A stretch of 64,000 nt of DNA from the NCBI RefSeq assembly GCF_963676685.1, contig NC_092348.1:24961386-25025385 (forward strand), in the 5' to 3' direction. This stretch comes from Mytilus edulis. Lineage: Eukaryota; Mollusca; Bivalvia; Mytilida; Mytilidae. Each line of letters begins with the position of its first letter. The stretch's first letter is position 1. Shown here piece by piece: positions 1-13,025 of the stretch. The notes under the pieces were generated by a model. It had not been told where the DNA came from, did no database searches, and worked only from the letters and a program-made list of their open reading frames with translations. The translations under genes and the position numbers were made by a program.

Positions 1-532
1 TATTTATTCTGTCTGCTCTATTCATATTGTACTTTCACAAAAATCTAATTTCTACCCATTCTTCTTGTTTTGCATTTCTACTGGTTTCATCTGAATTAAA
101 CTCCCACATGTCATACCTATATAGCATCGATGCATGTTTCTTCTGGGTATTTGCATTCTATATTTAACTCTCCTACATGTCTACTTGTATTGTATATCCC
201 TTACAGACCAATACATATATAGTATTACAATTTGTTTGTTCTATACTAATTTATTTTAGAGTCATATGCAACGAGTTTCTTGTAAGTAAAATAATATCAA
301 GATTATTAAACAAATATATGGAATTTAACCTCAACTTCTGTATGCACGGTTGTTTTTTTAAATACGCATCTATAATGTATGATGGACAAATAGTATTGCA
401 ATTAATGCTTGCAATCGAATAAACTTTGGAGTCAGTTGCCGAACTTAATTGAAGTTTACCGAACCATCACACTGATAAACAATCAAGTCAGAGCATGTGG
501 AGAACGGGAAAAATAAGTGAATTGATAAACCA

Positions 533-796
533 ATGATCAGTTTTCTTACTTTTCGTCAACAGTTGTTCATTTATTTAATGTTTCAATTTGGTCATAGAGA
601 TCTCACGATACGCGACGATTTTCCCCACTCTCTTTTGCGTTCTGCGGTAGTGATATCTGACGAGAAGTTACATAGCTTAGAACACTGCATACAGAAAATT
701 ATCGACGAAGACAATAATTCAATAGTAGAACCGTACAATCATGAAGATTTGGATATTATAAAGGATTTCGTGTACACATGTTTTAGTATAACTTAG
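533..796 (+). CDS. Possible terminal exon of an unknown gene
   Basis: I do not recognise this. An open frame of about 80 codons follows a plausible acceptor (tttcgtcaacag, ending near 558). It reads into a charged segment with motifs HRDLTIRDDFPHS and IIDEDNNSIVEPYNHEDLD before a stop at 794. Base composition is less AT-rich than the surroundings, which suggests coding sequence. It has no clear partner exon in the window and could be a chance frame. Confidence 0.25.
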   Translation: MISFLTFRQQLFIYLMFQFGHRDLTIRDDFPHSLLRSAVVISDEKLHSLEHCIQKIIDEDNNSIVEPYNHEDLDIIKDFVYTCFSIT

Positions 797-944
797 TCAT
801 TTCAGTATTTAATCATTCTTTTAAATTTGAATTTTCAACTGACACTAAAAGAGTTGGCTAAAAAGCCTTGTTCACAAGTTAATGACTGAAACTTTTAATA
901 ATAACTCACCCCATCAACAGTTTATTACAAGGAAAGATCGAATT

Positions 945-1075
945 GAGAATGGAAATGAGGAATGTGTCAAAGAGACAACAACCCGACCATAGAACAGACA
1001 ACAGCTAAAGGTTATCAATAGGTCTTCAATGCAGCGAGAAATTCTCGCACACTGAGGCGTCCTTCAGCTAACAAG
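945..1075 (-). repeat. 3' tail fragment of PLE family 2
   Basis: In reverse complement this matches the tails at 52186-52576 and 54589-54975, including the GAAGGACGCCTC core, the ATTTCTCGCTGC segment and the terminal GTTGTCTCTTTGACACATTCC. No coding part is attached, so it is a solo tail fragment next to the last vWA exon. Confidence 0.7.
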
Positions 1076-1157
1076 TAAAGAGTATGTTTATGAACTTATG
1101 AGAAGTAATAAGCTATGTTTGAGTTCATGTAAAATATTTACTGTTGAGACTACCTAC

Positions 1158-4100
1158 CTCCGTAGTAGTTGACATGGGTGCCTGAAAGTATTAAAGTAAA
1201 AATGTAAGTTTGAATTCATGTAAAATGTTACTTAATGATAATACCTGGATATACAGTAGGCTTGGGCTTGACATGATAAGTATGAGGAGGAGGTGCTTAA
1301 AAACAAATTCAAAGAAACATTTTTAAAAGGAAACTTCAATACTGGTCACATGAATGATTGAATAGCCGTACATTTATAAAGATTTTGATAATGAAAAAGA
1401 TTTTCTTATACGTGTAAATTCTATTTAGCGATTGTAGTATATAAATCATTTTTTGGAATTTGAAGTTGAATGTCACGTTAATAGTGATAGCTTTTTAATA
1501 TTTAAATGAAATGAGATTTCACTATTTCGTTGTGTAACATGTAAAGAGGTTTTCTTGCGAATATAGAAAAATATCAAACTAATATCTAGGTTTGAATTTA
1601 TGTAAAAAAAATAACTGATGAAAATATTTACCTGGAGTAACAGGAGGAGCAGGAGTAACAGGTGCAGTTGCTAAAAAACAAAATCAAAGACATAAATAAA
1701 TGAAGGCAACAGTAGTATACCGCTGTTCAAAACTCATAAATCGATAGAGAAAAACAAATCCGGGTTACAAACTAAAACTGAGGTAAACGTATCAAATATA
1801 AGAGAATTACGACACAACAGAAACACAACACCATAATGTAACACACACAGAAACGAACTATAATGTAACAATGGCCATTTTCCTGACTTGGTACAGGGCA
1901 TTTTAGGAAAAAGTATATAAAAAAACTACCAATATGAACTGTACATAATAAAATAATGTATTATAGATGACAACAATATAGCAACACATAAGTTAAAATC
2001 AGAATGTATACAATACCGAAAACTCCTTACAGTACTTTGTATATACACCCCCTAATAAGCTGACTGGTAGTGGTATGTTTCTTTGTATATACAATACCTA
2101 ATTACCTTACTGGTACATAAAGATAAAGCATGATTGCAAAGGAAAAAATGATTTGATTCATCAGTGTTAATTTCCTTATCATAACGGTTACAATATTCTT
2201 TGACTCATATCGGGTATATCTTACATATGTCAAAACGACGGGTTTCACATGTTAAGTAATATCTACACGTTCTTATGGGGAACCTAGGATCATGCCCGGC
2301 TTTCGGTTAAATTTGTGTTGTTTAGTCTTTAATTATATGGTGTGTTTTGTGTACTGTTGTATGTTTGTTGGTCTTTTCCTTTTTTATTCATGGTGTTGTC
2401 TGTTTATTTTCAACTTAAGAGTTTTAATGTCCATTTGGTATCTTTCCTCTTTCTTTAACAAAAAAGAGACTCAACACAATTTATATTTACAGGTTTCACA
2501 GAAGTGACTAGTATTTACAACAGTATTTACATTAGAAATATACTAAATCACATCATTTTGTTATAACAATGGAGCACGATTTCTTATTTTGCATTTAGGT
2601 CACTCAATTTTTAATTCAAAAGTTAGCAAAACAGAACGATATAACATATATTTATAATTCTTTTGTATTACACTGGAGATATAAAACCAAACTAGTGTTC
2701 TTATTATTGTATCACAAAAACAAGGCCAAAGATGCGGATTTTAATGTGGTAGACAGAAACCAAACATATGTTCTTATTATTGTATCACAAAAACAATGCC
2801 AAATATACGGATTGTAATTTGGAAGGCAGAACATAAACAATGTCGACAATCGTTAAAGGAATAAATTGTACATTTGACACATGAATCCTCCAACAATCAC
2901 AATAAGTCATCTTAACTTGGTTTATATAATATTTAAGAAATGACTGTAATATTTTTTCTGTCTATTCGAAATAACATAAGGAATGTGATGCACACTGTAT
3001 ATGTTGTTTCGAATAGACAGAAAAATTAAGACATTAAATGCATGACATCTTCTACAAATTAAGGTGTTTACTTACTACATTTTGAATCATTACAAGCAGC
3101 CTGCACAACAGCGTTGACAGTGGTATTCAACAGAGCGAAACTATCTACATTGAATACATTAGATGAACCCCCGGCTATACTCGTCAACTTAGCACTATTT
3201 GCTAATCCTACGGAAACTACATAGACAATGCAGTTGCTTTTATTCCTTAATAAATCGGCCTCTGTTGTAGCAGAAGCGTTGCCAGTATTCTGTTCACCAT
3301 CAGTAATCACAATAACAAAACACTGAGAACAATTTCTACCTCCTCCATTCTTTGGTAAGAAAAACTGATTTCGTGCAACCTGAAATATTGTTTTTTTAAA
3401 TGATCAGATATAGTCTTCAGATTAACAAAGTTTATAGAACAAAAAGGTCAACATTTTTTTTTCATAAAGCACAGACCAATCGATATGCCTAGAATTTTTT
3501 TTATCGCCCTGGACCAAAAAATAACTTTGGGATGAAACATGATAGGAGTATGAACCTAATTAAGATTTTCAATTATGTGGTTTATATTTTGCCATGGCGT
3601 CCAAGTTATGTAATACAAAAACCAAGGATATGCATCCATGACACTAAATCATTTCTTGTACAGCAAGAAACACACAAAAAGCAAAGGAGCAGCACTTTTA
3701 TTGATGTGCTGCATCTCAAAGTCACAATGAGGTTTTCAACATGGAACTCTCACTTCACTGCAAATCTTAGACCGCCTGGCTTTAATGGATTTCTTTGCAA
3801 AAATAATCCCAATATACTTTGTAAGATGTAACACCCATCAAATCGGGTTCAGTTAAAACATACTGCGAAGGGAAGATATTTAAAACAAAACTGTTCCTAC
3901 ACATTGGTATAACTATCAAACTATGTAGAAGGTATTTTAGTAATAAATGTATCAAATGAAAGGTGAAGAACTTTAGATTCTTGTGGAACATATATAGACT
4001 GATAATTTTGAATAATACAAAAATGTATGAATGAATTCTAAAATTGACAGCACATATTTTTCAGATATGAAGTACCTTAAAAGTAAAGCTGTTAACAGTT

Positions 4101-6920
4101 TATTTATATCTTTAACAATATTCAAGAAGATTTTTGTTAAAGTTAAACGACAACGATAATGACGGACGATGGACACCAAGTGATGAGAAAAGCTCACTAG
4201 TCCCATGAGTCAGGTAGGCTTTAAAATGGCTCAAATATTTTGTTTGTTCGTACTGTTGGAACCTTTACAGTTGTCATGCTAGACACTTATGTTGTTAGTG
4301 CCGGAAGGAAGTGCGATTCTAGTGGTAAAGGTTTGTTTTAATTATAGCTTCCATGTTTAAATCCAGAATTTGAATTAGCTAAACAATTTCAATAATATAT
4401 AAGTTTACGTTATATTTATATCAACTGCATGTAAATTCATACTTGTAAAGCATCTCCGATAGCTGTATTTAAGTTTGGACCCGTAGGAAAATTGTTGATG
4501 GCATCAATAGTTTCATTTTTTGTTCCATACTGATTCAAGAAGAAATGAATGTTTGGTATTCTTGAAAAACAAAGAGCGGCAAACTGGGTTCCAGTGGGTC
4601 CTACTGGGTTGAACGCATTCACAATATTTATCATAAACTCTTTCATTTTATCAAAATTCATAGAGGGATTTGTAGCGTCTGTGATGATACTTCCACTGGT
4701 ATCGTACACAAAAACAATGTCAGCAACTGCATTACAAATCGGTTGTCCATCTTCATATGAATAAAATAAAACGTATTCAATTAATAATATTCCACACATG
4801 GATTGTTAGCATAACCATCTATGAAAAGGAAATTTGAAGCGATAATCATTTGTAAATGGTTTATTGATTATTTCTGTATTTGATTTTCATTAATGTTATT
4901 GAAGTTGCAATTAATTGAGATCGTATTCAAAATCAATATAAAAATGAAAGACATATATCTGACATTTACCTGGTGGCATAGGTGGCGTAGTTGTCATTGG
5001 GTGATAATAATAGTAGGCCTCTACTGTTGCAATCATGACCAAAACCTAAAGAAAGGTAAACATAAAAACTTAATTGGATATCATATTTTTGTAATATTGA
5101 TTGGCGCTTTCTAAACGTCCACCGATATAGTTATAATTTGTAGCAATAATGTGTTACCACTATTGTAGATGTTACCAAATTATATGTATATTAGTTATTA
5201 AAGATTACCCGTGAAAATCTGGATAAATATTCATTTCATCGCGTTTCTTTTATCTAACTTTACATACTTCTATGTCATGTTTTATTTTACTGGATGTTTA
5301 CGTTTTGTATTAGTTATTTCTACCATCGTTGTTATGTATGTTAAAAACAACAACACACAATATATACAGCCTTGGAATAATATGATTTCAATATATAAGC
5401 AAAACGGATTTTATTACCAATAATGGTCTCTTCAAGAATCTCAATTTAAAATGGTTACCACTAGAAGTGAAAAGGGTGTGAAATCACCATGACAAATTTT
5501 GCAAAGGGCAAACACTACCAAAACTTTTAATCTTAATGAATTTCAGATCTCACACAGTGATCAGTTGAATTTTTTCGATTTGGTCCTGGTTTTTTTTGGG
5601 TTTTTTTTGGTAAAACATGTGCACAGTGGAGTGAAAAGATATTGAGTGAAAAGATATCGATTGAAATATACACTTACTGATAATTTGATTTGGAACATAA
5701 AGCTTAATGATTAATTAAACATTTACTTTATTTTATCGTTTATAATGCCATTCAAGGCATTACATCTTTTCCGAAAGCTGTCTTATTTCACCTCCCATGT
5801 TAAGGTCGTATACACCCTACGTTTTGATCTGTTTAAATGAATAAATAACTAGCATGTCAGAACAAATGGAAAACAAGACATAGAATAACAAAAAAATACA
5901 CATGCTTCTGTCGGGACATCAATCGTGTTTTGGTGGACTTTTTTACGACGTATAATATTTATCAAAGGTACCAGGCTTATAATTTAAAACGTCAGACGCT
6001 CGTTTCGTCTACATGAGACTCATCAGTTGCACTCAGATCGAAATAGTTATAAAGCCATACAAGTACAAAGTTGAAGAGCATTAGATATGCAAAATTCCAA
6101 AAAGCTGTGCCAAATACGGCTATGATAATCTATGCCTGGGCTAAGAAAATCCTTAGTATTTCTAAGAATTCATATATGGTAAACAGGACATTGAAAAAAA
6201 ATGAAAAATGACCATAGAATTGATTTAAAGTATGCCATGAACATGGATTTGGCGTCCAAAATGAAAAACAAGCCAGGTAACATGTTTCACCGATTAAAAA
6301 TATTATTCATTAAGGTGCCTATCATACATAAAATGCATACCTACCTTTATCAAATTTAGGAGGAACATTGTTATATCTGGAAAAAGAAGAAATACTATTT
6401 ACGATAAGAAATAAAAAAAAAGCAAACAGTCTTGGAAGAAATTAGCCTACTTAATTATACTAAAATTACAAAATGTTAACTCTTTAATCATTTAAAGAAA
6501 TGCCGACTTAACTTTTTTCCCATTTTTACTTATTACACCTTAAATGTTGTGGAGTCTATCCGATTGCTAGGTGTTGATGAGAACCAAAATTATTTATAAT
6601 GAAAGTCAGTCTACAGTTTAAGAAATTATTTGACAAAAAAAGATTATATAAATATGTTTAAGGATATTTTGTATAAACTGCATTGTTTATGCTCGTAGCA
6701 AAACACAAAATAAAAGAATAAATATATGTGTATAACATATGAAACATTGAGATAATTAAAGACAAAGGAGCCTTATAGAAATGTGTACAAAAGAATTTAA
6801 AGAAAACATACTGTGAATCTATAGAAAAAAAGCTTTTAAACAAATTACTTATTTCACATAAACAAATATTTGCAAATATTAAATTCTTACCAAGTTTCCT
6901 CTGTATGTTGATGGAAGGAG
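1158..6920 (-). CDS. Secreted vWA-domain protein with Pro-rich mini-exons (3' end outside window)
   Basis: Exons in transcript order: 5' UTR about 6920-6891, 6376-6345 (ATG at 6368), 5045-4970, 4750-4443, 3379-3076, 1670-1632, 1295-1245 and 1181-1158. All have AG/GT borders and the phases agree throughout. The protein starts with a signal peptide (MFLLNLIKVLVMIATVEA), then a Tyr/Thr/Pro segment, then one complete vWA domain at about residues 44-237. The MIDAS is intact: DTSGS at 50-54, a Thr in TGPNLNT near 129, and ITDG near 161-164. The last three exons encode short Pro-rich pieces (TAPVTPAPPVTPG; PPPHTYHVKPKP; a HVNYYGG-like end), all phase 1-1. vWA domains bind ligands or matrix through a metal ion. 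Mussel byssal thread-matrix proteins have vWA domains, so a matrix or byssus role is possible but is inference. The last exon ends on a donor, so the gene continues leftward, perhaps to a second vWA domain. Confidence 0.82.
1690..1925 (-). repeat. Dispersed mussel-type repeat (family E)
   Basis: In reverse complement it contains TGTACCAAGTCAGGAAAATGGCC and ends in GGTATACTACTGTTGCCTTCATTT. The same order recurs at 55850-56130 and, partially, at 11050-11240. It lies in an intron of the vWA gene. No coding capacity was seen. Confidence 0.6.
2235..2470 (+). repeat. Solo 3' tail of PLE family 1
   Basis: It aligns with the tail behind the RT frame at 18360-18660: ACGACGGGT, a Cys/Pro-like CATGCCCGGCTTTCGG segment, GTGTTGTTTAGTCTTTAATTATATGG, and the terminal TTGGTATCTTTCCTC. 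There is no RT sequence upstream. It lies in an intron of the vWA gene. Confidence 0.6.
4100..4225 (+). repeat. Fragment of the GACGACGGAC-type bivalve repeat
   Basis: AAAGTTAAACGACAACG followed by GACGGACGATGGACACCAAG and TGATGAGAAAAGCTCACTAG matches the 3' end of the long repeat at 50760-50875. It is a short 5'-truncated copy in the intron between the two vWA exons. Confidence 0.6.
5946..6195 (-). ncRNA. Hammerhead-ribozyme repeat (retrozyme-like)
   Basis: On the minus strand the core CUGAUGA (6026-6020) is followed by stem II GUCU/AGAC with loop CAUGU (6019-6007), GAAA (6006-6003), a very short stem III (CGAGCG) and the cleavage triplet GUC (5997-5995). This matches type I hammerhead architecture. 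Stem I (GUGCAA with UGACGU) has two mismatches, so activity is uncertain. Metazoan retrozymes, known in bivalves among others, carry type I hammerheads with tiny stem III that cut best as dimers. A second copy with a damaged core lies at 38040-38230. The element sits inside the vWA gene intron on the same strand as the gene. Confidence 0.75.
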
Positions 6921-6944
6921 TGAACCACTACTGGAACAGCTAGA

Positions 6945-6952
6945 TATTTATA
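6945..6952 (-). promoter_or_regulatory. TATA box of the vWA gene
   Basis: TATAAATA on the minus strand. It lies about 30 bases before a short putative 5' UTR exon that ends at a consensus donor (GTAAGA, exon end 6891). The start-codon exon follows about 520 bases downstream. Confidence 0.55.
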
Positions 6953-6999
6953 TGGATAGTCTGTGTAACAGATTTACATTGCTACGTCAACAGTTTGTC

Positions 7000-9430
7000 T
7001 CTCAATTATAATTTATTTCTTTGTTTGATGTAAAAAATATAAATGTAATTGATTTCTTGTTTCCAATACAAAAACAACTTTGGCTAATTACTTCCTTTTA
7101 CGTACAAAATGCTAATTTTCTTTATAGTGCATATATCAAGAATCAAGAACATTTTCATAAATAATGGTCTTTGAAACGAAAAATTAAAAAAGCAAAATTT
7201 TCGTTATCCTATCAACACTAAATAGACATGCATTCTCACATTTTTTTCAGTAGTTTTATGATAGTCAAAACAAAATACCTTGTGAGCTTTAACAACAAGG
7301 AAACGTGCAACCGGTTTTTGTCATTTCTAAAAACAAAAGTTCAGGTTTTGATTGCTAAACAAGAAAAAGATAAGACGGTATAGCGATTTAAAATATCATA
7401 CAAATGCAATGATAATGTATCAATTTGATGACAGAAAAAAGACCCAACTTAGATTTCATTCCAAATTCATAACGATAAAACATATTCTGATAGTGTTACT
7501 GCATCTACGAAATTTGAGATAATGGCACAGTTCTTCTGTCCCAAATTTTAAGAAAATATGTATAGGTAAGATAAATATGTCAATCAGATGCAGACGTCTC
7601 AAATCTTTGTGATTGAAATATTATACAAAAACACAACTAAATATATGATCTCCTATACAGCTATCAACGGTTCTACATGCTGTCAATAGATATATTTTTC
7701 ATAATTTATATTTATTGTTTCTCAGACTTGTTTATGTCATTTATGTTTAATTCTTCAGATTTCTTGTTTAGGAAACATTACTCATCTTCTATATACTTTG
7801 GCTTTTCTCTAACTTTCAGAAGTGCTTGTATTCTCAGATAGTTACATTTACACCAAGACTATTGCACCTAAAATTTAACTATAATCAAGCAGGACCTTGA
7901 TTTAGACAAATACTCGATAAAACATCCGACATATGTCTCTTCTGGCCTTACATTCAAAGCCCCATTTGATGAATATTCATGTGCTTTTGACTTTGCCCAC
8001 TGGGTTTTGCCATTTTATAAAGGACTATCCGTTTCAAATTCTCCTATGATATTCGGTATTTTTGTTATTTTACTTTTTTACACAAGTTTTACAGCATATA
8101 TTAAGTTCTTTTCTGAGAACCGAATTCAAATGTATAATGACAGTAAAAAAAAATGATAAATCAATAGCTATAGAACACAAAGGAAAGTCAAACATTGTTA
8201 TATCACAAAAAAAAGAACGATAAGCAAAAAGTAACACAGAAAAAGACAAAAATGATGACTGTTATAAAAAATTTAAGTGTATGCTGAAACATTGAACTTT
8301 ATAAAAATAATGAAGAGTTAATTTCGAAATTAAATGTTTCTTTTTTTCAAATAATAGAACGTATATGATCATATCTACAAGTGTTTTATGCCACTTTCAT
8401 ACAAGTGAGGGGTTTAGCTAGCTATAAATCCAGGTTTGATCCACCATTTTCTAGGAAATTGCATATACCAATTCATGAATATGATAGTTGGTGTACTTGT
8501 TTAAGCTTTTGATTTTGCCATTTGATTACAGACTTTTCGTTTTGAATTTTCCTCTGATTTCGGTATTTTTGTTATTTTACTTTTTACTGTCATATTTCAA
8601 CAATTATTACCAAATGAAATACCATAATACAAATTTTGAGCAATAATATGTCAATCAATACATTCTGAAACTCTAAAAGGTTCACAAAACTTTAAATTGA
8701 TCAAATACTGAAATATTGCTTGTTCCAGGAATAGAATACCGTAGCTGTATTTGTCAAAATCATTCGATTTTGAGTCCACCATTTTCTTCATCTTCATACT
8801 TTGTTTGTACTTTTAATTTATATTCGAGCATCATTGGTGTGCCTGTTATTATACGAATGGTATTTTTGTGAGTTTTTGTTTTCATAATATTAATATATTC
8901 ACTTAACTTAGTTTGAAAGAAAATTAAAACTTAATTTGATTATCATATTTTGGTTTATTGTTATTCAATGTTTGGTACCTAAACAATTTCGTCGGGACTC
9001 TCAGTGCACTGCTTAAAGCAACTAAAATATTGTAAGTAATAACCTACAAAATTGCAACACGGTACAAATCCAAGTAATAAAAAAATGAAGTAGTCACATG
9101 AAATATAAAAGGAACGAAACCGGGTTCATTGATATGTTACGTGTCAACCTAATTCCCTGAAAACATGTCACGTGTGAGATGAGACCCAGACGCATCGTTT
9201 CTGATAACCAATTAGTGAAGGTGAAAGTAAAACGTGTTTTATCCTGGTCCCCGGTACAACGATCCAGGTATAAGGTTATATTGGTATATGTGTAACATAC
9301 TGAATATTGCGATCGGGAACCAGTCAAAACGGATCAACTTCGGTCATATAACCCTGTTGACGTTTATTTGTGTGTGCAGTTCCTACTGATAATGAAAAAT
9401 ATTAGCTACTTGAAACAATATGAAGCCTTT
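7000..9430. other. Gene-poor spacer with degenerate repeats
   Basis: I see no supported gene. Degenerate copies of dispersed repeat A lie at about 7960-8085 and 8370-8590 (plus). Both end in the GATTTTGCCATTTGATTA / TTTGTTATTTTACTTTTT signature. The stretch 8990-9370 is less AT-rich but has no coherent frame. Confidence 0.5.
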
Positions 9431-9435
9431 CGAAC

Positions 9436-9645
9436 TCGACAGATCGATTATTAAAAGAAAGAAAAGAGAGACAAACAGATTATTAAAAGAGAAACAAATT
9501 GATTATTGAAAGAGAGACAAATCGATTATTAATAGAGAGACAAACAGATTATTAAAAGAGAAACAAATCGATTATTGAAAGAGAGACAAATCGATTATTA
9601 ATAGAGAGACAAATCGATTATTAAAAGAGAGATAAATCGACGTAA
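9436..9645 (+). repeat. 23-bp minisatellite
   Basis: About nine tandem units of a 23-bp motif, GACAAATCGATTATTAAAAGAGA-like, with variants (CAGATT/CGATT, ATAG/AAAG) arranged in a higher-order alternation. Confidence 0.85.
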
Positions 9646-9649
9646 CAAA

Positions 9650-12600
9650 CACAAAGTGAGGAGATCTCATAAACTCCAAAGGGAATGAGACTGACATGGT
9701 AGTATAATATATCATTTTCTCGTATTGTTGTGCCCTACAAGTCATTTCTTGCATGAAAACAAATTCTCGTACCACACTGAATGGAGTGCGATAAAAAAGG
9801 GATATAAAAATATGCGTTGCTTTGATTGGTATTAGCATCATAAGACGATATTACGACAGTTCCATTGGCTATGCGTTAGGTCATTGATATTTTTCGAAGG
9901 TTAAGACAACGTATATTTCGTCCGTGGAAATGGACATATGTCATTTCTTCAATACTATAGATACAACTCCCTCACACTTTTCACATGAAAATCATTATTT
10001 TGTCGAATTTTACTACATTCAGCTGAAGCATAAAAACCGTTTAAACTGTCTGATGTTTGAAATCGAAGCCGAACATATGACATCATACTGGTATATACAA
10101 AAGACTATATCAACGATTCGCGGGATTTTTAATTCACCATAATAAAAATTTTGAACGTAACTGAATTGAATATCGCTTAATATCAAATCTCATTATTTCA
10201 CTTAGATAGTAACAATACTTTATTATATTGAAATTCGATAACTCGATTTGATATAAAGCTATATTCAATTCTCGTAGTTCTATTTTGTATATGTTGTCTC
10301 AAAACTTTGTAATAACTTTATTTTCAATAGCTTTTAAAACACATTCTTTTGTAATCAAAATACCCTTAGAATAATAAATAATATATAATGAGACCTCTTA
10401 TTGTTGTTTTTATTTTAATTTTGGAGCGTAAATTTTCTGTCTTTGTATAGTATATGATAACGTATGTGTGTTGTCTGTGTGTATAGAATTTTTGTAATAA
10501 TTTTGCTGCTAATTATAAACCAAATAAAAACAGAAAAATTATCAAAAACAAAGTATGAAATGTCTTCAAGACTTTTATATTAAGTCAATTTGCTGTTCAT
10601 GATAAGCTGTTACTAGTATATGTTAATTCATCATTGATTACAATGTAATGTTTGAACTTAAAAATGCACTAAAAGCCTCCTGGTTATAAAATGTAAGATT
10701 AAAAGTTCACATGACTGGCAGAATACAATGTGCACAATAAGTTAAATGTAGTTGACCAGAGTCCCGAATTTAGCATTCCCCCCAAAAAATGGACTTTCAG
10801 TTCCCTTGTGTATCATTCAACAAATAGTGGAAGATTATCAGTCCCCTCATATCTCATCTACAAAAACCAAGTGGTGGTCTTTCAGTCCCAGAAAATACCA
10901 TCCACCAAAATCCGCTGGAATATAAGTCCTTTAAAGACATCCATCCGATAGTGCAGGACTGTCCGTCACTAATGTTTCGTTCAAAGTTTTTTAGTTCCTC
11001 TACGATAAAATATGATCGACAGACTACGGTTCAGAAACCAAAACAGTAGGAAACACTTCAACTATAAGTTAAAAAGACAACGTGACGACAGGCACACTTA
11101 ACTGCTATAAAAACAAACGCAAACATACATACTAAAAATATGCCACATTCCTAACTTGGTAAAGGACTGTTTAAGAAAAAGAATGGTGGGTTAAATTTGT
11201 TTTATGGCTAGCCAAACTTTCCACTGATATAACAATGTTTTAAAAAATGTTCAAATCCTATAAATCCTTTAGCAAATCGTGTGTACTATTGCATACTAAA
11301 GTAAAATAACAAACGCAACAAGTTATCTTAATCGCGAGTTAACATTTTAAAATTATTTCTTGTGATTAATATGCATGTTCATAAGTAAACTAGGAATTTA
11401 ACATACTTTAATGAACCGGTTCCCTTTAATTATCATCACTCTTCTGTTAGAATACAATTTTAGAAATAATGTTCGATAATTGGTTATGTGCTAGATGTAA
11501 GAAAAGTACCTACTATCGACTAGTGTGTGAAGCCTTACCAAAGAGTGTTAACTCTTCTTACACTCGGTTAAGTATGCCTCGTTTTGCTCAGGCTTTTCTA
11601 TCTTGTGTAGTAGTAGTTTTGTTTTTCTTTCTGTTGTTTTTCTTTTTTTTTGTACTGTGCCATGCCGATTTCAGTGTTCTTCGATGTATGAGTGTCAAAA
11701 TCTATTTGGTATATATTGCCTCATTTCTTGATATACGCAACAACAGTGGGAATGTTAAACTGATAACCAACCGCTGGGATTCGTATCTTTTAGTCCTTAA
11801 TTGTTCTATATAATGTATTTGCCTTATCAGTTTCAATTCGTTTGATGTGTTTGAGCTTTTGATTTTGCCATTTGATAAGGGACTTTCCTTTTTGAATTGT
11901 CCTTGAAGTTCAGTATTTTTGCTATTTTACTTATTTTTTCCATTGCATTTCTTGTCTGTTTTTTTATTGGTCGGTGGTGCTATTTTCATTCCTTTGAATC
12001 CATTTGGTCTTTTTATACAAGGTATAGTTATTTTTACACGAAATAACGCGTAGGCCTTATTACTAATTACATGCTATTTGTGTTATCTAGCATTGATTAA
12101 AATGTACTGTTTTCTTGAAAAGATCTGTTACATGCAAATGAACAATCATGTAGTGTAATTATTTTAATGTATGTAAATTTATTATTTACGCAGCATAAAA
12201 AATACCTTGTTCTGTTTGTATGTACTTATGTAATTACAAATATTATACATGTACATCCTTTTACAAGTATGTACATTTTGAAATGTCGATTAGGTTATTA
12301 AGTGTTTTAATCGTGCTTTAGAAAGATGAAGATATTTATAAATTTGATATGTACACGTGTTAACTTGTCAATTCAAAAACGATGTCATTAAAAAGTCTTA
12401 CTTCTGTACAACACAACAGTGTTATATATCAAGAAGATGTTTACTTTAAATAAGCCGGCTTATCCCCCTCCCCCTTTCCAAACAACAACAACACCAGCAA
12501 CAAAAACGATTTTAATTTTCGGCAAATGACACCAAGAAGTCTTTGTATGCATCTTTCTCAATGCGGAATAATAGCATTCTATCCAAGCGAGACCGAGTGC

Positions 12601-12690
12601 GACGACAGTGTAAGCCTCCTCAGTTTTGAATGTACTACTCACCATATAAATATACACTCAGTCTAAATATTAAAATCGGCAATTGGACAT
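9650..12690. other. Gene-poor spacer
   Basis: No gene I can support. A family E repeat lies at about 11050-11240 (minus). A family A tail lies at 11835-11945 (plus), directly after a short unsupported frame at 11469-11813. The rest is AT-rich, with T-runs near 11640. Confidence 0.45.
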
Positions 12691-13025
12691 TATTGGGTGA
12701 ATAACGGAACAGATACCAATACTGGTATCTAAAAGTCTAAGATTGCAGTATAAATCGCGGGTTCGATTCTCGTTCCGGGATGAAAATTTAAGGGACTGAA
12801 CTTTCGGCTCTCCCTTGACACCATTTGCGAGGATGGTGTTGAGGAAACGATGTCGAAAGGGGCCGATAAATGTCTAGCCCGTGTTTAGAGAGAGCCATAT
12901 CTCTTTCACGTAAAAGGCACCCTTTACGATTTCGAAAAAGAGTAGGCTTATGTCGCTCAAAGGCAGCACTCGCACCCGCAAAGTGGAAAGGGATTAATAT
13001 AAATTGCAAAACTTGTTTCCCATAC
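12690..13025 (+). repeat. tRNA-derived SINE
   Basis: A polymerase III B-box-like GGTTCGATTC lies at 12760-12769 inside a tRNA-like context (taaatcgcgGGTTCGATTCtcgttccggg). The body follows with AAAAGGCACCCTTTACGA and CACTCGCACCCGCAAAGTGG segments, and an AAATTGCAAAACTTG tail. The A box is degenerate. Both the A-box decay and the length of about 330 bp fit an old SINE rather than a functional tRNA gene. Confidence 0.65.

Noticed and set aside
3532..3831. Open frame of 99 codons on the plus strand
   Set aside because: Lies in the intron between vWA exons, with no splice signals, no recognisable motif and ordinary intronic composition.
9924..10142. Open frame of 72 codons
   Set aside because: No motif, splice signals or composition shift strong enough to call coding.
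11469..11813. Open frame of 114 codons with a hydrophobic stretch
   Set aside because: The hydrophobic part comes from a T-rich run and the frame ends next to a family A repeat; no homology recognised.
12751..12780. Functional tRNA gene
   Set aside because: Only the B box is convincing; no cloverleaf with acceptor stem could be closed, and the sequence continues as a SINE body.
12788..13009. Minus-strand open frame of 73 codons
   Set aside because: Entirely within the tRNA-derived SINE.
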